Source of the DNA: Paragorgia papillata
Lineage: Eukaryota; Cnidaria; Anthozoa; Scleralcyonacea; Coralliidae
Direction of reading: 5' to 3'
Assembly (NCBI GenBank): GCA_035771165.1
Contig: JAWNZC010000470.1
Span: forward strand, 1,541,001-1,605,000
DNA length: 64,000 nucleotides
A program made the position numbers and the translations under genes. Below are positions 44,621 to 55,004 of this stretch, one piece after another (position 1 is the first letter of the stretch; each line of letters opens with the position of its first letter). The notes beneath the pieces were generated by a model. It was not told the origin of the DNA, made no database searches, and was given only the letters and a program-made list of their open reading frames with translations.

Positions 44621-45512
44621 TGAAGTGGTCTATGTGAAATATAGGACTATAACTGGAACTCGCAATTCTCCACAACAGAAAGATGATGCATGGCAAGGAA
44701 CTGGTTATAGAAAACATTAATTAAAGAGGCAGTAAGACTCCAAAATTGTCTACTCAATTTTGATTTTATGTGGTGTTACTCGTCAATTAAGAGAACGCAT
44801 GCGTCATATGTTTCCATGCTCCCCTTGGATCGTCCGAAAAACATTTTGAAAACGCTTAATGGAAAAATTCAGAATAAATGGCTGAAAATCTCTACCGCAG
44901 ACGTCAGATTTTCAAAATTTTTAAATGTCTCAAGCATATATAGGTCAGTGGTCTGAAGCCAGGTTTTCGGGCTCAGACGTTCGTTCACACTCATCCAAAT
45001 CCCCCTGGAAATTCAAGCCCTAATCAGATGGCGGCAAACGAATTAATTAAGGGGCAAACGCTAGCGATAAAGTTACAAGAATAATTTAATTGTTATATTA
45101 CAACACCTGCAATTACTTCATGTAGTACAGACAATGCGAAGGACCGTTAGTTTGAGTACAACAAATATCGGTAAATGTAATTTTAACCAGACAAACATTT
45201 GTAAACATACACCAAAAAACATTCACATCAGTAAAAGACATTTATGTAAATTTTTAGTGACAGCCTTCCCAACTACAAGAAACGAAAAAACAATCAAAAA
45301 TTATTCTAGTTTTGCATTGTTTAAGCTCTTCTCAGTTCTTCAATGACAGGAATCTCCCAAATTTGATCTTAATCACCAGTATTGCAATAACAAATGCGAC
45401 CGTGGAAAAAAACTTATACGCAACTCTTCCCATCAGAACTGACAATTGAATGAAGCAGATTGTAGTCGTCGTGGGTGCTTTGAAAACGATACAAACTCTG
45501 TTTTGTGACAAT
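44620..45512. other. Intergenic, presumed MED26 3' flank
   Basis: No second gene is seen. 44768-44956 has an open frame but no recognisable protein sense. Confidence 0.45.
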
Positions 45513-46376
45513 TCACTCCAAGAGAACATATGGTAAAACAATTAAGTTGCCTCCATTAGATGGCATTGAATGACTCCAGGAATACCATTCTCCGTCTTCC
45601 CCCACACGGCCATTGATTCCATCAGCCTTGTCGTCAATGTCTAATGGCAGAACAGATAGATCTTGTTTATTCTCTGTAGTTTCTAGTTCAATTAAATCCT
45701 CTGTCTGTTGACTAAAATCTTTTCCTTTCCACCTAACATCATTATGATCCAAGGTTGTAGTCTTTTCGTCATCTAATAAAACGGGAGCATTTGATGTATT
45801 TTGAAGGTCAACATCTTCGCTCTGTTCTCGCACATCAGAACAAACAGTTTCATCCTTGTCTAGTCTTTTCATCCGTTTCGATAAATTAGTTCCATCATTT
45901 GGATCAGAATCTAACGGTACATTCTTTTTATTAGCTGTTTTTTGTTTTTCTTCTGAATCAAGATTACTTGGAGTGGAAATTAAATTATTGTATTGAGTGA
46001 GATTAATTTCAACTTTCTTTTCTTTAACTATATCCTCTTTCTTGTTTGTCCCTGAGATATTTTCACTCCCACCACCGCCAGGAGGAGGGGTGTCTACACT
46101 GGTTCGTTTTCGTTTAATTCCTTTATTCTTTGAATCAATTTGTTTTGCTTTAATTCCTGCTCCTTCAACTGGTTTTTCTTCATCTCTTATTGTACCATTT
46201 ACAATGGGTGAATTACACCGCAATCCATTTAAAGGTGAATTAGGATTTCGTACAGCTTCTAAGTGGTTTTGAACTAACTTTTGCCATTTCTTAACCAGTT
46301 TCTTAGCACGTCTAGCAATGTCTTCATTTTCAGTTTTTTTCCGTAGTAAATTAACAGTACGACCAATTCTTGTTTG
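45513..46376 (-). CDS. MED26: MED26 exon 2
   Basis: It follows the acceptor GTTTTCTCTTTAG and starts QTRIGRTVNLLRKKTENEDI. The TGA stop is at 45513-45515, directly after the conserved C-terminus YVLLE. A PPPGGGG stretch and acidic segments fill the variable middle. Confidence 0.95.
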   Translation of the reverse strand, partial: QTRIGRTVNLLRKKTENEDIARRAKKLVKKWQKLVQNHLEAVRNPNSPLNGLRCNSPIVNGTIRDEEKPVEGAGIKAKQIDSKNKGIKRKRTSVDTPPPGGGGSENISGTNKKEDIVKEKKVEINLTQYNNLISTPSNLDSEEKQKTANKKNVPLDSDPNDGTNLSKRMKRLDKDETVCSDVREQSEDVDLQNTSNAPVLLDDEKTTTLDHNDVRWKGKDFSQQTEDLIELETTENKQDLSVLPLDIDDKADGINGRVGEDGEWYSWSHSMPSNGGNLIVLPYVLLE

Positions 46377-49300
46377 CTAAAGAGAAAACAAACATACAAG
46401 AATATTCATTGTAAATGTTCTTCGAGCTTAAAACATTTCTGAGTTTCTACGTTAGTAAAGTGTTTTCAGCTTGAGGTCAAGGTAAAGTTTCCTTTGCTTT
46501 TGTTGTACAAGCAGCCGTAAGTTGTTTAACTCTTTCCTGTCCGAATTGGTCTTTAGTATTTTATTCTGGCTAACGCCAGACGATTTTATTCAACTCTGGA
46601 GAAGCCCTCGGACAGGAATGAGTTATAAACTATCTCTCTAACTCTTTCCTTGTCCGAAATGGTCTTTAGTATTTTATTCTGGCTAACGCCAGACGATTTT
46701 ATTCACCTCTGGAGAAGCCCTCGGACAGGAATGAGTTAACTCAGAAAACTCTCAGCTCCAGGCAGGACTCAAACCCATCACCTTCTAAGTGCTAGCTATA
46801 GACGCTCCAACTATCGAGCCACTGGAAGCCTGGAACTCAGATGATAGACCGAAGTTGTTTACGATATTTATACCTGGGAACAAGTCAAACGGTACGTGTG
46901 TCACAGTTTACTACTTCAAGCTAAAAACACTATACTATATAAACGTAGAAAAACATATTTACTGAAAATAAACGGATACAATGCCACTTGTAGCCCAACA
47001 AATACTTGTGACATACGTACGGTTTGGCTTGTTCCCAGGTATAAATTTCTGATTTTCCAAGCTGGATTTGAATACTCCTAAGCCTAGTCGGAAGAGAGAT
47101 ATGGTCTGGAAACTCGGCAAACTTCAAAGCGCCTATAATGAGCTGTGATTTTATGTTGAACCGTACCTTACACCGTGCACATCCTTTGTTTTAGGTTTAT
47201 TAATATTTAAATAGCACGGTTGAGTGATTGAACTGAAAACGTTGCTATTGGATAATTCGTTCATTATACTAAAATACAATGGGTTCAGTGATCGTGTACC
47301 GTGCACAAAAATGCATAAAGGCGAACAAAAAGATAGAACAAAGACTTTAGCTGAGTTTCCAGACCATATTTTGAATGACTATATCGTACTTGGATCGTAG
47401 ATAATGGAAGGGGAACTGGATAGAAAACTTAAAACGATGTTACGTAATCGTAAACGATGTTTGCACAACTTGCTATATGGTAATTATACACTTATAAGCA
47501 GCTAATTGCACCTAACGGGTGGTCCTACATGGCCACGATCAGCTATTGCTGAAATTAAACAATAGTGTAATATCACTTAAGTTCAGCAGTGTCTGATTTT
47601 AGCCATGTGGGACCACTCGTTAGTGCATTAGCCCCTTATAAGTGTATATAATTACCATAGCAAGGTGTGCAAACATCGTTTCCGGTTTCGTAAGTTTCCT
47701 TTGCAGTTCTCCTCCATTATCTATGCTTGGATGGGGGACAAGTTAGATAGCAAGCAGCATAGCTTTGACTAAAAAATTTTAATCTTTAGTTATCTTTTTA
47801 TAATCCATTTAATTAAACAGTTCAGCTTAATTAACAATATATAAAGTTTAAGAAACAGATGCGGCGACAGTTGTTTTAAACAAGTTCTTGATCCTTATCG
47901 ATCCGAACAAGACAGATCTTTGCATTATCTTTAAAAAATTGTTGTTTGCCGAGGACGCACACGTTTCTGTCCCGTCCCGCCTAACCGGGATCCCGGCTTG
48001 AGAGAGACAATTTTCGCCATATAAATGCTCTGTCCCGCCTAACCGGGACGATAAGACGGATACCGTTTCGAGTATTTATTTTGATTCTTAAGCTGTTTAT
48101 TCGATACAAATGAGTGATAACGGCTAGTAGGAGGACAACAGCTCTTTATAATACGTCAAATTCTATTTATTTCTCAGTTATTCTGCGCCGTTTTTACAAC
48201 TTTCTAGCTGTGTCGTGAAACGTCCCGGTCGCAATTGTCCCGCCTGAAAACATTCTCATAAACCAGGCCGGGATGAAAAACATCCTGTCCCGTTTACTTG
48301 TCCCGTCCCGGCTCCCATGTAAACAGCCCCTTAGTTCATGGGTTTCTGTCCGGGTTCTCCAGTCCCCCCTGTAAAATCAATACCTAAATATTAGCCAATG
48401 TATATGCTCCATGGTCTGACATGTGTCATATGGTAGCTGCCAGAAGTACTTAACGTTTGATATGCCTTAGAAAATGACCATATTGATCTGCATGCAAAGT
48501 CTTTTACGTACAGTACTGTTCAGAAGTAACCTAATAGTGCGTTTGAGGTCGAGCCGCGGTTGAACGGTTAGACAGCGGTCAGAGTTAGGTCTAACCAAGG
48601 TCGAATGGCGGTTATAAAGCGGTCGAACCCCGGTTAAAAAGTCGAGGTTGCCGTTGCATGAGGTTGCAGTTCAATACTTATGTTCCGACGGGCCGATGAT
48701 TTCCGATCAGAAGACAAAAGCGAACTTGTAGACGTAATAGCGCACAGTAATATACCATTGCTCAAATATAAACTCGGGAATTGTAGCGATCATGCAACTC
48801 TTCACTCAGCAATCCTGGCAGTAGCGATCGCCGCAACAATCGTACGAATTACTCTATGATTACAGGTATGTATTTATATTACATGTAGAAACAGTGGTTC
48901 AGCGATTTAATAAAAACAACCAGTACAGTATGAGCCGTTAACAAAATATACATGTAAATAACTTTCCTGTCGAATCGAAGCTTAGAACAACATTACTATA
49001 GTGTGAAAATATCAAGCTCTTCTCTCATTTGAAGTATCTGTCGATGGGTTCGACTCGAACTCAATGATCATAGCGATATATATGATACCATGATCGCCTC
49101 GGATTCTTTTGTTCTCCGAGGGAATGTAAACCTCGTATTTCCCTCATTGCTCATGCAAGAGGGAAATTTTTCCTTTGTCTTCTAATTTTCCCGTGCATGT
49201 TGATGAGGGAAAATTAGAAGACAAAGAAATCCTTTGTCGCTTGCATATATATTGCATATATAATTTCCCGCTTGTACATATATTTTCCCTCATCAACATG

Positions 49301-52300
49301 CACGGGAAAATTAGATGCAACTTCTCTGACTCTGATCGTGTAAATTTCCTGTCGGTAAGATTCTCAAAGTTTTCCTCGGCGATCATGATATTCACAAACT
49401 AATAACATGACTTTTCGGGAAATTAGCGATTAAATCTCCCCTTTGCCTCGGGAAGATTTGTAAAAGTCCTCGGGCCGCTTTCACAAATATTCCCTCGGCG
49501 GCGGGGAAATTTAATCGCTAATTTCCCTCAAGTCATGTTATTACTTATAAATACCAGGGGTTTTTTTAAAACTGTTTTCAAATATCAATAACGCTTGATT
49601 TTCGTATAAAATAAGTATATATAATACATACACATACTGTATATGAGAGCAAGATTACCACACCGTAATGTCACGAAAGATTTCCGAGGTTCGGTATTGC
49701 TTGTGGTTCATGCGGTTCGCGGCACGGTCAGACACGCGGTCAGACACGCAGTCATCGGTTGACCGGGGTCGAACCTAGGTTTGACCGTTTACGAACCGAG
49801 GTTCAACCTGGTTCCACGTTGTCTAACCTAGGTTTGACCAACACCGGTGCCAAACGTTTGCGCATGCGTGAATTTGCTGGAGTAAACATTGCAAGAAAAG
49901 TGGGAACTAGCCGTGGCGACAACAACCAGACAGCGAAGACTAAGTAAGACTCGACTATTAATTTGTGTTTTAAAAAAAGGGTAAAGAAAATTACGAAGGG
50001 GTAAATTCCGAATATTTTACAATATTGACAAAGAAGCCATGCACAAATTACCTACCTTATCTTTTTGGTATATGCTTATAATTTTAACTTTTGTGTCGGA
50101 CTCTCGGATCAGTCCAAATATTTCAGTGTTTTCCCGCTCTTTTTTGAGGACGAGCTCGGACGTCGCGCATGCGCAAAACGTTTGGCAGGGGTGTTGGTTT
50201 GGCCTAGGTTTACCGCCGTTTTTGTTAGGTTACTTCTGAGCAGTACTGTATTGTAAGTCAGCAACTATAAACCCTTTGACTAATTAGTGTTTACTCTGTC
50301 AAAATACTACACAATTTTATTGTTAAGAAGAAGCTCAAAACTAGCAGAAACAGATCAATTTTAGTGATAAACATTTTAAGAGAATAATTGGTTGTAACTA
50401 ATTAACCTTATTTTAATTTCTGATTTAAAAAAACCTATTTAAATTATTTGAAATTTGTTGTTGACTTTGGAGATGCTACATGAACACTGGCAATGAAAAT
50501 TTGGTGAACAGCTAAGATTTTTAAAGGTGACATTCTGAGTGAAACCCTTCATTAAAATAACAGCTTCATTAAAATAAAAATAATGATGTTTTGTTTCTAA
50601 AAATCGCTATACACTAAACAGTACACACTATTAAAAACCTTCCATCTAATTTTGTGCCCCATTGAATATGAATCTAATTTTTGAGCTTGATATTTGAAAT
50701 ACGTGTAGGTTCTTGTTTGAAAAAAGAATAAAATGTCCCTTCCATTACACAACAAGTTAAAATAAGCACTCATCTATATTAACTCATTTTTGAGTTTCTG
50801 GATTTCTCTCTTTGAGAAGTAAAATCATCTGGTTGATTTGGCCAGCTCAGGCAGGATTTGGTTAACCCCCCACCCCCAGTACAACAATTGTATTTTATCA
50901 CCCACAATAACATTATTACCAAATTGGTTCAGATATTTCACTTTTTTCTTACATGGAGTTGGAAAATTAAGTCCCCCTCCCTGTAATACTTTAAGCCCCC
51001 TCTAATAACACCCCCTTGTTACCCATAATCAATAAGCCCCCCCCTAAATTAATAGAGGAAATAGGAAAGTATGTATGTATTGTATTTTGTAACATTAATT
51101 TGGCAATTAAATAATTTATTATATGGCTGGGTTTGTTTTCCGACCCATACGCAAAACGACACATGCTGATTGGTTCCTGAGCGGTTGGGATTTTACGATA
51201 TTGACCGTGGGTCAATACGCTTTTTCCCAGCCCTGTAAGAGTTTGGCAGGAAAATTTCTGAGTTCATTTGAATACAAATAAAAGAGAACTAGGCATCATT
51301 ACTCAAATATTCTGTCCAATAAATTGTGTTGGAACATTACTGCTGGAGTGCTGGTTTTCTTTAAAAGCTGTTTATCTAAGAACACAACAAATAAAAGCCG
51401 AACTGGTGTAAACAAGAAGGCCAAGAAAAAGTTAACAGGTAAGATAAACATCATACTCTGAAGACGAAAACAATGCTCGAAACGTAAAAATAAAATGAAC
51501 CAACAGCCATACATGTATAATAAATTCCTTATTAACCTTGCTTGCTTGGTCTGTACAAAAACCTCAGGCAAATACTTTCCCGTACAGACCTCGCACTCGG
51601 GGGTTAATAAGTCTTTAACATTAACTTTAAGTTTTCAACACATGAGACACAATATAGCCTCTCCATGATTGTTTTTTTGGGAAGAGGTAATCCCACTCCC
51701 ACAAATGCCTGCTGGTCAAAGCAGAATGATTCCTCAATATTTACAACATACTGCAGAATATAAAACTTCAATAAGTTCAGAGAACAGTACAATTGAAAAT
51801 ATTTTAAATGTCAAATTATTCCCTTATTAAGAACTTGCTTTACTGCATCTTATAATAGTTATGATCAAGTCAGTTTTCTTTGATGTACGGTACTGGGGTT
51901 TATATACAGGTTATAAATCTCCCAACCTTATATAAACCTTGCAATAACAATAGAATGTCATCACAAGTTCTTTCTTCTCTTATTGAATTCTTCAGAAAAC
52001 CAACTTGATCATGTTATAAATAACTTTGCCCTCAGGATTATATATCACTAATAAACATCAGGTGAGGTGCTAGCCTGCACTTAATATTTAGAACAGTTCA
52101 AAAAACCATCATTGAAACTAAAAAGACCACCTCAAAACTAGAGCCTGTGTCAATGAGTAAGAAAAAAATATTGTGAAAACATGTTTCATGAGTCAGCATG
52201 TTTATCATAGCAAAGGCAATTTGAGCCGACTGTTATAAAAATATTTATAAATTTTAAAAATATTTTAATGATCAAAATCAAGGGGGAAACCCCTTAAGGC

Positions 52301-53180
52301 CAAATAAAAAAATATCCCAGTTTCTCATCAGCGCCCACATCTGAAAATGGTGCTGCATTTTTTTTTTTTTTAAATATTATATTTAAACATTCAAAAATTT
52401 TACGCCAAGGCCAAGAACTGAGACTCATAATTTATTGAACTGCTTTTATATATAAAAAGTGCCTTTTTAATACAGTATATATAATAATGTGAGTATATCC
52501 CATTTGTCACTGCATGTATATGATCCGATTTTGAGTTGGGAACAATTAGGGGAAAAAAAGCAAAAAAAAAGTGCATCATTTACTTTTTGAGTAAGTTCTG
52601 ATGAGAAACCAGTACACTACATTTTAATTCTAAAACCTATAATTTATATTTTCATTCTTTACATTAGAACTTTTATTACCTGGAAATTACAAAGCCATTT
52701 TACTATGAATAACTCTAAAATGGTTGAATTGTATTAAAATAGTATTCTAAATCAATGAATAATAAAAATTCTGCCATGTACATGTACAGGCTATCTAGAG
52801 TAGTTCATTATTTTACTGAGGAAATTAGAACATAATTTTTCAAGTGAAATAACAAGAGAAATTTCATGTAAAATAATATTTTTATGTAATCAGTAATACA
52901 GTTTAAGTAAAGAATTAACTAAGTTTCTAATAAATATAAACCTTGGTCTAGTAAAGTGGTCTCTTGCTCTATTCCTATGAAAATTATGTGAACTATATAT
53001 AAGTTAGTGCCAAGTGGCCAATCTTTAGATCATTTAAAAAACTTAAAGACAATGGTTTCCCCACTTCTATATCAACAAAGACTTAAATAATAATACTAAT
53101 AATAATAAAATTACCTCTAAGGCTTCTTTTGTGAGAGGTGTTCTCTCAAGAAGTCCAATCACTTCTACCACTGCCGCCAT
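45513..53180 (-). CDS. MED26: Mediator complex subunit 26 (MED26/CRSP70), two exons
   Basis: Exon 1 is 53115-53180 and exon 2 is 45513-46376. The join is in phase 0 and gives 309 residues. Residues 1-66 make the TFIIS N-terminal (LW) domain: MAAVVEVIGLLERTPLTKEA then LEQTRIGRTVNLLRKKT and ARRAKKLVKKWQKLV. The C-terminus (GINGRVGEDGEWYSWSHSMP then NLIVLPYVLLE) is the MED26 C-terminal domain that anchors the protein to Mediator. The middle is low-complexity, with basic patches (KNKGIKRKRT) that look like nuclear localisation signals. In the family, the LW domain docks TAF7 and super elongation complex proteins, coupling Mediator to RNA polymerase II initiation and elongation. At 309 residues it is about half the vertebrate length, losing mostly the disordered middle. 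The 6.7 kb intron is full of repeats. Confidence 0.93.
46526..46738. repeat. Tandem pair of a 100 bp inverted-repeat element
   Basis: Units 46526-46626 and 46639-46738 are almost identical. Each begins TAACTCTTTCC(T)TGTCCGA, ends TCGGACAGGAATGAGTTA, and holds GGCTAACGCCAGACGATTTT. Confidence 0.85.
46860..47060. mobile_element. Fold-back repeat, GTTCCCAGGTATAAAT stem
   Basis: 46863-46912 and 47006-47055 are inverted copies of a TTGTTCCCAGGTATAAAT segment with ACGTACGGTTTG next to it. A single arm occurs at 36860-36935. Confidence 0.6.
47388..47732. mobile_element. Fold-back MITE in the MED26 intron
   Basis: Arms of about 130 bp run from GTACTTGGATCGTAGATAAT inward past GGTAATTATACACTTATAAG, inverted on the right up to CTATGCTTGG. 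The ends match poorly at the extreme tips. Confidence 0.75.
47950..48340. mobile_element. CCCGTCCCGCCTAACCGGGA repeat ending in TTTACATGGGAGCCGGGACG (minus)
   Basis: The right end, read on the minus strand, is GGGGCTGTTTACATGGGAGC. It parallels the GGGCCTGTTTATATGGAGCC end at 38337. Interior words CCGCCTAACCGGGA repeat. Confidence 0.6.
48334..48500 (+). mobile_element. 5'-truncated 5S-SINE body
   Basis: It contains the body words GGGTTCTCC, GTAAAATCAATACCTAAATA and GGTAGCTGCCAG but lacks the 5S head. Confidence 0.55.
49140..49545. repeat. Adjacent hairpin elements with TTTCCCTC words
   Basis: 49178-49222 is a hairpin on TCTTCTAATTTTCCC, and part recurs inverted at 49284-49314. 49401-49542 is a second one with AATAACATGACTT ends and GGGAAATTAGCGATTAAAT stems, joined by TGCCTCGGG and CCCTCGGCGG. 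Confidence 0.7.
50260..53110. other. MED26 intron, remaining part
   Basis: AT-rich. 51110-51612 holds a diverged relative of the 20765-21125 fold-back (TATTATATGGC, GTACAGACC, GGTTAATAA). 51990-52035 has AAAACCAACTTGATCATGTT, matching the flank seen at 37625. No nested gene is seen. Confidence 0.5.
53115..53180 (-). CDS. MED26: MED26 exon 1
   Basis: Twenty-two codons, MAAVVEVIGLLERTPLTKEA plus LE, from an ATG in a good context (AACATGG) to a GAG|GTAATT donor. It is equivalent to NMVAVLEVISSLEKYPITKE in vertebrates. Confidence 0.93.
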
Positions 53181-53529
53181 GTTTAACACCTAAAAGTGTG
53201 CCAAAAAGTATTTGTGATAAATTTCAGTTTATTCCGTTCAAATAAGTGTTTAAAATACGTACATTTCCTTCTGGGTCGACTGCTTGGCCTAATCTGGTTT
53301 TGATATCTTGTGGCGAGTGCTGCATTAAGACCCGAAATGGTTTGTTCGGAGTCCTTTCTTAGGCCATGCAAGCTGAACACAGACCAAGACATGACGGTCA
53401 ACACTTGACAACATCAACCTATATAATGCCTCACTCCAGTTGACGTCATAAGGCGCTCAGAGATCAATCAAAACTAGTTTCAGACTACTTCCGGCTAGCG
53501 CGGTCCTGGGCCATTTGCGGTGAGACATG

Positions 53530-53735
53530 ACGGTCCAGCATATCCTCTCATCTAGAATTCAGGATTATCCTGAATTGTCAAATGGTCTAGAATTCAGGAT
53601 AATCCTGAATATTAAAGAAATCGGACCCCCCTCTCCCCCCTCCCCCCAACCCCGACTCCCACCTCTAAACCTGACCCTAAGCCTAACCACAACCTCCCGG
53701 TGGCCCTAAACCTAACCACAACCCTCCGGGAAGAA
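53530..53735 (+). repeat. Dispersed repeat with paired GAATTCAGGATTATCC hairpins and C-rich tail
   Basis: CATATCCTCTCATCTAGAAT is followed by two self-complementary units (TTCAGGATTATCCTGAA, then TTCAGGATAATCCTGAA) and a CCTAACCACAACC-rich tail. Same layout as 23725-23950. Confidence 0.7.
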
Positions 53736-53777
53736 AGAAACATGGAGACCCTGACCTGTGCCCTGACCACAGAATAA

Positions 53778-54207
53778 TGCACTTGTCAAAGTTTAGCCCC
53801 AGGGGAGGGGGCACGGGCAAACCCACGGGCATTTGACATTTTTTTTAAATTTACGTCAAATTCCTTACCCACGGGACAAACATTTGTGTCAAAAAAAGAA
53901 GAAAACTTCCTGTGCAATATTAAATAAAACATAAAAATACAATAAAAACAACTCATATTTTAATTTACTTACTAGATTTATCACCACGAAGCAATTCCAA
54001 AAAAAAGGTGGCGGGCTTTTCACTCAGTTTCCACGCGTTCGTAATTGGTGGTCACCAGACACCCGCGCGAAAATGTCAAATATCCCCTCTCTCGGGATAG
54101 TCGTTTTTGTCAAATTCCTAACCCACGGGGGCATGGAAGTTGTCAAATCCCCTTGGGTTGCCCGTGCCTCCCCCCCCCCCCCATGGGGCTTAACATTGAC
54201 AGGTGCA
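53778..54207. mobile_element. TAA-flanked (Harbinger-like) MITE
   Basis: TGCACTTGTCAA... and ...TTGACAGGTGCA ends have TAA on both sides (53775-53777, 54208-54210). Inner arms carry GGGGCACGGGCAAACCCACG and its mirror. A C-run lies at 54169-54182. It shares TGCAC-GTCAA tips with 40479-41228. Confidence 0.82.
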
Positions 54208-54784
54208 TAATGCCCTGACCTCTGGCCCTGACTTTGCGCCGCTAAAATCACTAAATGCCCGCTCGCAGGCTATGGTTTGGCGATATATGCGCACGCGGGA
54301 GGTTGGGAGAGCACCGAAAAAGCGTAAGAGTTGTCGAGGCGATAGCCGAGAAGTTTTTGAGTGCTCCCCTCCAACTTCCCAAGTGCATCCATAACTCAAT
54401 GGAGCACGCCAAATCATGAACCATTTCGTTTATAACATACAGAGAATCAGACAAAAACAACGAAAACCAATATTCATTTCGCTGATTAAAAATGAGTTTC
54501 TTATTACATTTGAAATTGCCGTGCTGGCTGGAGCAACGCACCTGTAGCCAATCAGAAACGCCATTGTATTACATCTATGTTGTTTGGCTTGAGCGAAACA
54601 TCGTGTAGAATTTCTTACACGTACTCGCATTTGATTCGAATCAGTATTTCGCCGTCGCCGTTGTCTGTTCCGCAGTGGAGTACGTTGTGACGTGCATCTG
54701 TGCATCTATAACTGAACAGACAACAAAAAAAAAGGTCCGCTATGCGTACATGTATCTGCGCCAAACCCACCACTGTGAGAATCA

Positions 54785-54855
54785 AGATCTTGTAAGATCT
54801 TGTGTGATTACACGTAGATCTTATAAGATTTTAGCGAGATCTTATAAGATAATTA
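54785..54855. repeat. Short AAGATCTTGTAAGATCTT tract
   Basis: Five overlapping palindromic AGATCTT(G/A)TAAGAT words resemble the core of the 22 bp satellite at 61.4-63.8 kb. Confidence 0.6.
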
Positions 54856-55004
54856 AAGAGAAAGTACACGTTCTCTCAGCTGACCAAAATAATTTTTTAT
54901 CATGACTCACAAAAACTGTATATCCCCTCATGTCTCCGAAATGTTTTAGTGCATAACTGCATGAAGGTATATGCCAATACGGCTGTTGAGCCAGACACCG
55001 CGGG

